Source: an uncultured Mycoplasmatota bacterium
GTDB lineage: Bacteria; Bacillota_I; Bacilli_A; RF39; UBA660
DNA length: 9,521 nt
Assembly (NCBI GenBank): GCA_900547995.1
Contig: URIY01000050.1
Span: forward strand, 1-9,521
Reading direction: 5' to 3'
Part shown: positions 1-6,688 of the stretch, piece by piece
Layout of the letters: every line of letters starts with the position of its first letter
Numbering within the stretch: position 1 is the stretch's first letter
The notes under the pieces: model-generated
The model's database searches: none
The model's input: only the letters and a program-made list of their open reading frames with translations
Told to the model about the DNA's origin: nothing
Translations under genes and position numbers: made by a program

Positions 1-63
1 GCTAAATATTACCTATTTATATTTTATTTATTAGTTTTACTCTTTTTTACTGTAAGTATTTAA
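1..63 (+). CDS. Possible 3' end of a convergent membrane-protein gene
   Basis: A plus-strand frame is open from the first base to a TAA at 61-63. Its 20 codons are almost all hydrophobic (Leu, Phe, Ile, Val, Tyr), like a C-terminal membrane helix. The hairpin at 65-92 starts just after the stop and has a T run on both strands, which would suit two converging genes. The other two plus frames have stops within this stretch. Against it, a frame of 20 codons can stay open by chance in AT-rich DNA, and random AT-rich codons also tend to encode hydrophobic residues. The start lies outside the window and no family can be named. Confidence 0.27.
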   Translation, partial: AKYYLFIFYLLVLLFFTVSI

Positions 64-64
64 A

Positions 65-92
65 AAAAAATATCACTACTTTGATATTTTTT
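65..92. terminator. AT-rich hairpin, probable bidirectional terminator after the mgtC-like gene
   Basis: Bases 65-75 (AAAAAATATCA) pair perfectly with 82-92 around a six-base loop, giving an 11-bp stem with only one G-C pair. On the minus strand the stem is followed by further T residues, with the plus-strand A run extending to 62. On the plus strand the 3' arm itself ends in a T run. The stem overlaps the TAA of the MgtC-like gene, so it would end that operon. It is thermodynamically weak, hence the moderate confidence. Confidence 0.45.
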
Positions 93-801
93 ATAATTCA
101 TCATCATCAAGAGATGTAATCTTTTCTTGATCAACTTTTTTAAGAGAAGCAGAAATCACTTCCTTATTTTCAGAAATATCATTCATAAGGTTTTCAATAA
201 TACTTCTTTTATTAGTAATAACCTTACATTCAGATGTTATTTTTACTTGACCTAGCTCTAACTCTTTTGTTTCAATACTAGTTAATGTTGCATAATCTTT
301 ATCAAAAATATCCATAATTTGTTTACGAATAACATCAGAAATTTCTCCTTCACATGTAACTTTTAAAACGAAATCATCATATATTTTAACACGTTTAGTT
401 AAATGCACTTTACGTGTAAAATATCTAAGTACAATGTTACTAAATAAAATAAAACATGTACCAATAGTTGCTTCAACAATTAATCCACCAGCACAAAGAA
501 CCCCTATGGCAGCATTGCACCAAAGTGTTGCTGCTGTATTTAATCCTTTTATATTAGTACCATCTTTAATAATTACACCAGCGCCTAAAAAACCTATACC
601 TGATACTACTTGTGATGCTATACGTGTAACATCATATGCCATCATTTGTACTGAAAAACTTACAAACATAAAGGTTCCAATACTAACTAACACACTCGTT
701 CTAAGTCCAATAGCACGTCCTCTTACTTGTCTTTCAAGTCCAACAAGTAAACTTAATAAAAAACTAATTGATATTCTATACAAAAATACCCTGTATTCCA
801 T
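91..801 (-). CDS. MgtC/SapB family inner-membrane protein
   Basis: This 236-residue protein has the MgtC/SapB signature. GLERQ at 21-25 is followed by RGR and GLRT (32-35), then GIGFLGAGVI (68-77) and GLNTAATLW (86-94) running into AAIG. Hydrophobic segments lie at about 8-22, 36-55, 66-80 and 95-127. The rest, about 138-225, is a soluble tail with alternating strand and helix character, like the ACT-like C-terminal domain of MgtC. Family members are tied to survival in low magnesium, in acid or inside host cells, in MgtC partly by acting on the F1Fo ATP synthase; the precise role here cannot be told. It is the last gene of the operon. A perfect AGGAGG (807-812) overlaps the stop of the pseudouridine synthase gene five bases before this ATG, so the two are probably translated together. 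No magnesium-responsive leader is visible, unlike Salmonella mgtC. Confidence 0.9.
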   Translation of the reverse strand: MEYRVFLYRISISFLLSLLVGLERQVRGRAIGLRTSVLVSIGTFMFVSFSVQMMAYDVTRIASQVVSGIGFLGAGVIIKDGTNIKGLNTAATLWCNAAIGVLCAGGLIVEATIGTCFILFSNIVLRYFTRKVHLTKRVKIYDDFVLKVTCEGEISDVIRKQIMDIFDKDYATLTSIETKELELGQVKITSECKVITNKRSIIENLMNDISENKEVISASLKKVDQEKITSLDDDEL

Positions 802-810
802 ATTCTCCTC

Positions 811-1647
811 CTATTTTATTATTCTTTTAAATTCATTTGGTATATTACTTTTAAATTCATATATTTTTCCTGTTATAGGATGTTTAATTTTTAATAGTAA
901 AGCATGTAAATAAAGTCTTTTTTCATTAGATTTACCATATTTCTTATCCCCAAGTATACTATAACCATAATTAGATAACTGCACTCTAATTTGATTTTTT
1001 CTACCTGTTTTAATTAATATATTTAATAATGAATATTTATCATTACTTTTTAATTTTTCATACTCTGTTACAGCCTCTTTACCATGATACTTATCTGTTA
1101 CATATACTAAATGATTTTTATTTTCATTTAAATAATCTTTTAATACCATTTTATCCGGATTTATATTTCCATTTACAATAGTAATATATTCTCTCTTTAT
1201 AGCTAGTTCATTCCAATTATCTTGAAATAAATTTTTTATTTTTTCATTTTTAGCAAATACAACAATACCTGATGTTTCCCTATCTAATCGATGAACAATA
1301 AATACTTTTTCTTTTTTTCTTTTTAAATATTCAAGTGCATAATGATATAAAGTTTTTTCTTTTTCTTTATTGGTTGCCACTGTAAGTAAATTATAGGGTT
1401 TATTTACAACTAGAAGTTCATTATCTTCATATATAATTTCTAACTTATTATATTCATCTATTCTTTGAATACTATTTATTTTAACAACGTCACCTTTTTT
1501 TAATCTATAATCATATCTTGTTGTTTTTATATTATTAACATATATTCCATTTTTTAATAATGTTTTGATATTATTTTTTGATTTTCCTTGTATGTTTTTA
1601 TATAAAAATTCAAGTAATAAAATATTTTCACTTACCTCATATTCCAT
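811..1647 (-). CDS. RluA-family 23S rRNA/tRNA pseudouridine synthase
   Basis: The product isomerises uridine to pseudouridine in structured RNA. With the start chosen here it has 278 residues. An S4-like RNA-binding region covers about 1-60, with KNGIYVNN and a YRLKKGDVV turn. The catalytic domain follows, with the RluA signature HRLDRETSG at about 119-127, whose Asp (about 122) is the family's catalytic residue, then IKTGRKNQIRVQL and GDKKYG. The frame extends upstream to an ATG at 1674, but that has no SD. The ATG at 1645-1647 is preceded by AAAGGA at a workable spacing, so I chose it. The gene lies 61 bases after the PLP-enzyme gene and 9 bases before the mgtC-like gene, inside one probable operon. 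A TGn-extended -10-like TGATATGAT lies just upstream but has no good -35, so an internal promoter is only a possibility. Which RluA subtype (RluD, RluC or YjbO-like) and which uridine is modified cannot be told from sequence alone. Confidence 0.9.
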   Translation of the reverse strand: MEYEVSENILLLEFLYKNIQGKSKNNIKTLLKNGIYVNNIKTTRYDYRLKKGDVVKINSIQRIDEYNKLEIIYEDNELLVVNKPYNLLTVATNKEKEKTLYHYALEYLKRKKEKVFIVHRLDRETSGIVVFAKNEKIKNLFQDNWNELAIKREYITIVNGNINPDKMVLKDYLNENKNHLVYVTDKYHGKEAVTEYEKLKSNDKYSLLNILIKTGRKNQIRVQLSNYGYSILGDKKYGKSNEKRLYLHALLLKIKHPITGKIYEFKSNIPNEFKRIIK

Positions 1648-1708
1648 ATATATCAGTTCCTTTTGTAAAATCATATCATTTTTAAGAAAAAAAGAAAAGA
1701 TATAAATC

Positions 1709-2959
1709 TTATTCCTTTACAAGATTAGATGCAGCTTTCATAACACCAAGTTTACCATAATCAAAGGTTAGTCCCCCTTGCAAATAAGCAATATATGGGC
1801 TTCTTATTGGCCCATCACAAGATAGTTCTATTGATGATCCCTGTGTAAAGGCACCTGCTGCCATAATAACTTTATCTACATAACCTGGCATATCCCATGG
1901 TTCTGGTATGGCAAATGAATCTACTGGTGATCCTTGCTGAATACCTTGACAAAATTTTATTAAATCATCAGCATTGCCAAATTCAATATTTTGAACAATA
2001 TCAGCTCTTAAATCATTATATTTAGGTTCAACTTTATATCCCATTTTTTCAAGAAGCAGACTTGCAAAGACGGCTGTTTTTAAACTGCTTGCAACAACAG
2101 ATGGAGCAAAAAATAAACCTTGTAATATTGATTTATTAATACCAAGTGTTGGTCCAACTTCACGTCCCTCTCCAGGTAAAGTAAGCCTCTCGCCACATAA
2201 ATCGATTAAATCTTTACGACCACAAATATAAGCACCATTTGGTGCAATACCGCCACCTAAATTCTTAATAAGTGATCCAACGATAATATCAGCACCAACC
2301 ATTAATGGTGTTTTCTTTTCAACAAATTCGCAGTAACAATTATCAATCATAATAATAACATCTTTATCAATATTTTTAATAAACCTAATTACTTTTTCTA
2401 ATTTTTCTATCGTAATACTTTTTCTAGTTGAATACCCTTTAGATCTTTGTATTTCAATCACTTTAATTTTTTTGGTCTTTAAAGTTTGCTCAATTTCCTC
2501 ATAATTAAAATCATCATTAATTAAATCTATTTGTTCATAATTAACATTAAAACTTTTTAGCGAACTAGCATTTTCTTTAATACCAATAACCTCTTCTAAA
2601 GTATCATATGGTTTACCACTTATACTAAGAAGAGTATCCCCAGGTCTTAAAAGAGCAAATAAAGTAACCGTTAGAGCATGACTACCTGAAATAAACTGAC
2701 TACGTACTAAACTATCTTCTGCGCCCATTATATCACTATAAATTTTTTCAATAGCCTCTCTACCAATATCACCATATCCATATCCTGTAGTACTATTAAA
2801 ATGAGCCTCACACAATCTATTTTTTTGAAAAGCCTCTAATACTTTTAAACTATTATATGAACAAATTTCATCTATTTTTTTAAATACTGGTTCTATTTCT
2901 TTTTGAACTTTTTCACTTAAATCTAATATATAATTAGATACTCCAAATTCATTATCCAT
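1709..2959 (-). CDS. PLP-dependent methionine gamma-lyase family protein (YnbB/'aluminium resistance' type)
   Basis: This 416-residue protein is a fold-type I PLP enzyme of the group annotated as methionine gamma-lyase family or aluminium resistance protein, such as YnbB of Bacillus subtilis. Visible landmarks are GYGYGDIGRE (about 60-69), FISGSHAL near residue 90, IIMIDNCYCEF with the Asp expected to hold the pyridine nitrogen (about 206), and GSLIKNLGGGIAPNGAY, whose Lys (about 232) should form the PLP Schiff base. The true substrate of the group is poorly established; C-S lyase activity on sulphur amino acids is inferred from homology. TTG (2974) and ATG (2971) starts exist in frame, but GGAGGT lies five bases before the ATG at 2957-2959, which I therefore chose. 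That start overlaps the end of the SDR gene by eight bases, implying translational coupling. Length is normal for the family and nothing looks broken. Confidence 0.88.
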   Translation of the reverse strand: MDNEFGVSNYILDLSEKVQKEIEPVFKKIDEICSYNSLKVLEAFQKNRLCEAHFNSTTGYGYGDIGREAIEKIYSDIMGAEDSLVRSQFISGSHALTVTLFALLRPGDTLLSISGKPYDTLEEVIGIKENASSLKSFNVNYEQIDLINDDFNYEEIEQTLKTKKIKVIEIQRSKGYSTRKSITIEKLEKVIRFIKNIDKDVIIMIDNCYCEFVEKKTPLMVGADIIVGSLIKNLGGGIAPNGAYICGRKDLIDLCGERLTLPGEGREVGPTLGINKSILQGLFFAPSVVASSLKTAVFASLLLEKMGYKVEPKYNDLRADIVQNIEFGNADDLIKFCQGIQQGSPVDSFAIPEPWDMPGYVDKVIMAAGAFTQGSSIELSCDGPIRSPYIAYLQGGLTFDYGKLGVMKAASNLVKE

Positions 2960-3698
2960 TTGTACCTCCATCAACTTTAATAATACTATTATTTATATAA
3001 CTTGCATCACTACTTGCTAGAAAATAAACGACCTTAGCAACCTCAGCAGGATCAGCAAACCTCCCTAAATATATTTTGCTTTCCTCTGCTTTTCTAAACG
3101 TTTCATCTATATCCTTATTCATATCTGTATCCATCCAACCAGGACAAACACAGTTTACTCTAACATATGGTTTTAGGGCAAGAGCAAAATTATGAGTAAG
3201 GGAAATAATACCCGCTTTGGAAGCATCATAATCCATACTTTCCTCATAATTAGCCCCTATTGCATTATTACTAGAAATATTAATAATTGTTCCCTTTTTA
3301 CCATCTAGCATTTCTTTCGCCACATATTTACTTACTAAAAAAGTTCCAACTAAATTAGTATTTAACACTTCTTTAAATTCTTCACTATCTTTCATAGTAA
3401 AATTATTATCCATAGATATTCCAGCATTATTAACAAGAACATCAATATGATGAAAATATTTTATTATTTCTTTTATCATTAATTTTACATCTTCTTCATT
3501 TGATATATCACTTTTTATACAAAGAACATTTATATTATATTCCTTTTCTAACATTTCCTTTAATGCTAAAGCACACATTTCATTTTCTTTATAATTGATA
3601 ACAACATCATAATTTCTCTTGGCAAATTCTGTTGCACACTTCGCACCAAGTCCACGACTTCCACCAGTAATTAATACTACTTTTCGTTCATTTTCCAT
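2952..3698 (-). CDS. Short-chain dehydrogenase/reductase, FabG-like
   Basis: This 248-residue classical SDR has the whole pattern. The NAD(P)-binding TGGSRGLG is at 11-18, SDIS follows the Rossmann strand at 63-66, and NNAG is at 90-93. The active site is Asn115, Ser143, Tyr157 and Lys161 (YDASK), followed by the cofactor-proximal CPGWMDTDM and the C-terminal DGG. The spacing from Ser to Tyr is one residue longer than in typical FabG, by my count. FabG reduces 3-oxoacyl-ACP, but no fatty-acid synthesis genes lie nearby, so another carbonyl or alcohol substrate is equally likely. The start is fixed by AAGGAG six bases before the ATG. It is the first gene of a four-gene operon and has a promoter directly upstream. 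The codons for its terminal Asp-Gly-Gly carry the SD of the next gene. Confidence 0.9.
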   Translation of the reverse strand: MENERKVVLITGGSRGLGAKCATEFAKRNYDVVINYKENEMCALALKEMLEKEYNINVLCIKSDISNEEDVKLMIKEIIKYFHHIDVLVNNAGISMDNNFTMKDSEEFKEVLNTNLVGTFLVSKYVAKEMLDGKKGTIINISSNNAIGANYEESMDYDASKAGIISLTHNFALALKPYVRVNCVCPGWMDTDMNKDIDETFRKAEESKIYLGRFADPAEVAKVVYFLASSDASYINNSIIKVDGGTNG

Positions 3699-3732
3699 AT
3701 ATTACTCCTTCAAGTTATAAATTCTATTATTC

Positions 3733-3761
3733 ATTTTATCAATTTAACTAACCAAAGTAAA
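3733..3761 (-). promoter_or_regulatory. Probable sigma-A promoter for the SDR-PLP enzyme-rluA-mgtC operon
   Basis: Reading the minus strand, TTTACT (3756-3761; 4 of 6 to TTGACA) is separated by 17 bases from TAAAAT (3733-3738; 5 of 6 to TATAAT), which carries a TGn extension (TGATAAAAT). It lies in the 67-base gap between the helicase stop and the SDR start and would give a leader of about 30 bases. No terminator is visible between the helicase and this promoter, so read-through from the helicase is also possible. Confidence 0.55.
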
Positions 3762-3765
3762 GATT

Positions 3766-5849
3766 TCAATTTAATAATTCAATTAAATTATAATTATCTT
3801 TTATTATTTCTTCAACAAAAATTGATGGATTTTTAACAGGAACAAATAAATATACATTGCCTTTTGTTCTAGTTAAAGCAACATAAAATAATCTTCTCTC
3901 TTCATCATATAAATAATTGTTTTCATAAAGAAGTAATAAATTAATCAATAAATCATTTTCTAATTTATTAGGAAATCCAAGTAATTTATCTTCTAAATTT
4001 AATATTACAGTTGCTTCTTCCTCTAACCCTTTTGATTTATGTACCGACATAAATTGAATATTTTTACGCTTATCTTTAGTATAAACTATTTTATCTTCTA
4101 ATTTAATAAAATTATTACTTAAAATATCTATATCTTTATTATTGCGACCAAGAATTAAAATATTTATTTCTTTTATATAAGAAAATAAATTATCAATTTC
4201 TTTTATATTTTTATATCGATATATCTTAATCGGTTTATTTAAACTTTTATTAGAATTTAATTGCTTTTTAATTTGCAACTTATTCTTCATAATAAAATCA
4301 CCTGATACTTTAATTATTTCTTGGCTATTTCGGTATGTATTATTAATATAAAATAATTTAGAATATAAAAAATATTTTTTAAAATTGGTAAACATATCTA
4401 AGTTGCAACCATTAAAACGATATATTGATTGAAAATCATCACCTACAGCCAGTATTGATGCATTAGTTTTATCTTTTATGGCTTTTATTAAACTATACCT
4501 ACTATATGATGTATCTTGATATTCATCTATAATAATATATTTATATTTAAAATTAACTTTATTTTCATATACTAACTTTATTGCTTTATTTATCATATCA
4601 TGAAAATCAATTAAATTATTTTTTTCTAAATATATTTGGTAGTTAATATATATTTTTTTAATAATTATTAAAAGTATTATTTCACGATTTCTTAATATTT
4701 TATTTTTTAACTTTTTAATTTGTTGTTCTATATCATCAAATTTATTAAATAGATAATTGTTTGCTTTAAAAATATTTATAAAAGATTCTATTATTTTTGA
4801 TAAATTTAAGAATATATTACCTTCACTACTAATTATTTCATATATTTTATCATAACTATTATTATTTATTTTAATATTAAGTTCTCTAAATATATCTTTT
4901 AATAAACAAAAGACACTACCATCTGTAAAATTAATAGGATGTATTTCGTAAACTTTACAATTAAAATATTTTTTAATATTATCCAAATAACTAAATAAAT
5001 CAAAAACTTCTAAATTATTACTATCTATATAAATATGTGTTTTTATAAAAACAGCATAATCCAATAAATAAAAGGCATATACATAATTATTTTGATAAAT
5101 TCCTAAACATCTATATTCATATCTAACATTAAACATATATAAATAATTAGACACAATTATGTCATATATATTTTGTATGTTATATCTATTATCAATCTTA
5201 ACATTATTATTTATAACAAAATAAGTAATAAAATCATAAAATAGTTCTTTATTTTTAACTAATTCATTTTTAAAATAGTCTTTAATTAAATTACTAAGAA
5301 GATGAGTATCACATATATTAATTTTAACCATACTACTTTTAAAAATTTTTAACCCAAGTTTATGAAAAGTTAAAACATCAATATCATAATTATATTGTTT
5401 AACTAAAGCCTTTTTTAAAGAAATAGTTGTAAAATTAGTAAATGATATACATAGTATTTCCTTTGAATTAATATGCTTATATTCTATCAAATATCTAATT
5501 TTTCCAATCATCGTAAGTGTTTTGCCTGATCCAGCACCAGCCACAATAAGTGATGCATCTTCATCAGATAAAATAGATAATCGTTGATTATAATCTAAAG
5601 AATATCCATTAACATTACTAAGTAAATTATTAGTATCTTTTAATAATTTATCAATAACATCATTATTGTGAATATCTATATATTTATCTAAATTTTTATA
5701 ATATTTTTTAAACTTTTTTATTTTAAAATTAAATAAATATTTAATACTTTTATATTTTTTATATAAACTATAATATTTATCTTTTAATTCACTTTTTCTT
5801 TTTAAATTAATATAATCATTACATTTTATTATAGAAAAAAATCTTGCAT
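3766..5849 (-). CDS. UvrD/Rep-type superfamily 1 DNA helicase, apparently frameshifted near its start
   Basis: An ATP-driven SF1A DNA helicase, probably for repair or recombination. The frame holds every core motif: LDYNQ (Q motif), Walker A AGAGSGKT, DEYQDTS (II), GDDFQSIYRF (III), TYRN (IV), VHKSKGLE (V) and VALTRTK (VI). The frame containing these is open up to 5850 but has no ATG, GTG or TTG except a GTG at 5544, inside the Walker A strand, which would remove the Q motif. At 5849 an ATG lies four bases after AGGTGA, in an AGGTGAT match to the 16S tail, but in a different frame and hitting TAA after six codons. One extra T in the seven-T run (5835-5841 on the plus strand) would join them into a 694-residue protein starting MQDFFSIIKCN; Walker A would then be about 104-111 and motif II about 442-448. 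So this is an indel, an assembly error, phase variation or slippage. About 250 residues between motifs I and II are rich in Asn, Ile, Lys and Tyr and I recognise no domain there. No nuclease domain is seen. Confidence 0.82.
5835..5841 (-). other. Homopolymer (seven T on the coding strand) at the helicase frameshift
   Basis: The helicase start with the good SD (ATG 5847-5849) and the frame carrying all helicase motifs are out of register by one base. They come into register if this run had eight T rather than seven. No start codon with an SD exists in the motif frame upstream of Walker A, which is the direct evidence that something is missing or that slippage occurs here. Confidence 0.6.
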
Positions 5850-5853
5850 ATTA

Positions 5854-5859
5854 TCACCT
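5854..5859 (-). promoter_or_regulatory. Ribosome-binding site that marks the helicase start
   Basis: Minus-strand AGGTGA, extending to AGGTGAT, is a seven-base match to the complement of the 16S rRNA 3' tail, four bases before the ATG at 5849. It is the strongest SD in the region and is why I place the helicase start here rather than at the GTG at 5544. The TGA inside it is also the stop of a nine-codon upstream ORF. Confidence 0.6.
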
Positions 5860-5883
5860 AAATATATATACAAGATTTATCAT
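5854..5883 (-). CDS. Possible nine-residue leader peptide ORF upstream of the helicase
   Basis: Minus-strand ATG at 5881-5883 opens a nine-codon frame (MINLVYIFR) that ends in TGA at 5854-5856, inside the helicase ribosome-binding site. AAGGA (5890-5894) lies six bases before its ATG, a credible SD. If translated, a ribosome finishing here would cover or hand over to the helicase SD. It is in the same frame as the main helicase frame but separated from it by TGA TAA. Such a short ORF can arise by chance, so this is tentative. Confidence 0.25.
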   Translation of the reverse strand: MINLVYIFR

Positions 5884-5910
5884 TTGATTTCCTTTTTATT
5901 TTGTAAAATA

Positions 5911-6180
5911 TTATTTATTAGTATTCATATAATAATTTCGTTCTGCAATGCTTGCGGAAACATCCTCTAAGTCCTCTAAGGCATCATCATAACTATTATC
6001 TAAATAGTCTTCTATTAAATATATTAATTCATTCATACTCATACATTTTTTATAGTTGATATCATATCTTTCTAGTACATTTATTTCATTATTTGATAAT
6101 AATAAATTTCCTTCTCTTTTTAGCATATTTCCTTCAAAATCGATATCATTAATTATTTTATCTATACTATACTCTTCCAT
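5911..6180 (-). CDS. Small acidic protein of unknown function
   Basis: I do not recognise this 89-residue protein. It has no signal peptide, membrane segment or obvious metal site. Residues 29-62 look helical (LSNNEINVLERY, then MSMNELIYLIEDYL), and residues 57-73 are strongly acidic, with a repeated Leu-Glu-Asp. A polar tail ends in YYMNTNK. The acidic helices suggest a cytoplasmic binding or adaptor protein, but that is only inference. AAAGAG lies seven bases before the ATG, a fair SD, and a promoter-like element sits about 50 bases upstream, after the hsp20 terminator. The stop is 61 bases before the helicase ATG with no terminator between, so the two are probably co-transcribed. Codon use and the clean SD support a real gene. 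Confidence 0.72.
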   Translation of the reverse strand: MEEYSIDKIINDIDFEGNMLKREGNLLLSNNEINVLERYDINYKKCMSMNELIYLIEDYLDNSYDDALEDLEDVSASIAERNYYMNTNK

Positions 6181-6231
6181 TTATTTACTCTTTCTATTTA
6201 TCTAGCAAAATTTGGTTATACCTCATAAACA

Positions 6232-6260
6232 ATGATATCATAGAAAAGCATATTTGTATA
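6232..6260 (-). promoter_or_regulatory. Possible promoter for the acidic-protein and helicase genes
   Basis: On the minus strand TATACA (6255-6260; 4 of 6 to TTGACA) lies 17 bases before TATCAT (6232-6237; 5 of 6 to TATAAT) with a TGn extension. It sits just after the hsp20 terminator and about 50 bases before the acidic-protein ATG. The -10 is part of a ten-base palindrome, ATGATATCAT, which could be chance in AT-rich DNA. Confidence 0.4.
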
Positions 6261-6264
6261 CACT

Positions 6265-6285
6265 AAAAGCATCCAACTTGGATGC
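6265..6285 (-). terminator. Rho-independent terminator of the htpG-hsp20 operon
   Basis: On the minus strand GCATCCA and TGGATGC form a seven-bp stem with a three-base loop, with four G-C pairs, followed directly by TTTT. It starts five bases after the hsp20 stop. The T tract is short, but the stem is the most GC-rich hairpin in this part of the window and the position is right. Confidence 0.7.
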
Positions 6286-6290
6286 CATAA

Positions 6291-6668
6291 TTATTTAATA
6301 TCAATAATTTTTTTTGTTTCTTCTTCTTGTTTTTTAGGAATTGATATTTTCAAGATACCATTATTGAATGTTGCTTCAATAGCATCTTCATCAACTTCTC
6401 CTAAATAGAATGAACGTTCTACTTTTCCATAGTATTTTCTTTCACGGCGAAGATATTTTTTATCATGTTCTGTTGTCTCTTTCTTAACCTCAGCAATGAT
6501 ATTTAAACTTCCTTTATTAAACTCAATTTTTATATCATTTTTATCATATCCTGGAATATCAGCCTCAACATAATATACATTATCCTTTTCATATATATCA
6601 CATTTCATTCTTTCATCCATTTTAAAATCATCTAACATATCATCAAAAAATATTCTACTTGGTAACAT
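6291..6668 (-). CDS. Small heat-shock protein, Hsp20/alpha-crystallin family
   Basis: This 125-residue ATP-independent holdase binds unfolding proteins during stress. The short N-terminal arm MLPSRIFFDDMLDDF precedes the alpha-crystallin domain (about 22-112). That domain is marked by YYVEADIPGYDKNDIKI near its start, RRERKYYGKVERSFYL in the middle and FNNGILKISIPK at the end. The terminal IIDIK supplies an I-x-I motif of the kind used for oligomer assembly. The frame continues to an ATG at 6689 that overlaps the htpG stop by one base, but AGAGGG (6676-6681) is seven bases before the ATG at 6666-6668, and Hsp20 proteins commonly begin this way, so I chose that start. It follows htpG after 20 bases and ends at a hairpin terminator, so both chaperones share the CIRCE-controlled promoter. 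Confidence 0.93.
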   Translation of the reverse strand: MLPSRIFFDDMLDDFKMDERMKCDIYEKDNVYYVEADIPGYDKNDIKIEFNKGSLNIIAEVKKETTEHDKKYLRRERKYYGKVERSFYLGEVDEDAIEATFNNGILKISIPKKQEEETKKIIDIK

Positions 6669-6688
6669 AAACATTCCCTCTTTCTTCA

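Noticed and set aside
434..913. Plus-strand open frame of 159 codons
   Set aside because: It lies antisense over the MgtC-like and RluA-type genes, has no family motifs, and those two genes have clear signatures and SD sites.
1648..1674. RluA-family start at 1674
   Set aside because: No SD upstream; AAAGGA precedes the ATG at 1647.
2960..2974. TTG (2974) or ATG (2971) as start of the PLP enzyme
   Set aside because: GGAGGT lies downstream of both and fits the ATG at 2959.
5542..5544. GTG at 5544 as helicase start
   Set aside because: It is the Val directly before Walker A, would remove the Q motif and N-terminal segment that remain open upstream, and no good SD precedes it.
5851..5856. TGA read as Trp, letting the helicase begin at the ATG at 5883
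   Set aside because: A TAA follows directly after the TGA, TGA ends the helicase itself, and Trp codons elsewhere are TGG.
3766..6180. Helicase plus small protein as a new defence system
   Set aside because: No nuclease, OLD-type ATPase, methylase or other defence partner is present, and the neighbours are housekeeping chaperones and metabolic genes.
6231..6242. ATGATATCAT palindrome as a repressor site
   Set aside because: Short and AT-rich, with no second copy near another promoter in the window; likely chance, noted only with the promoter.
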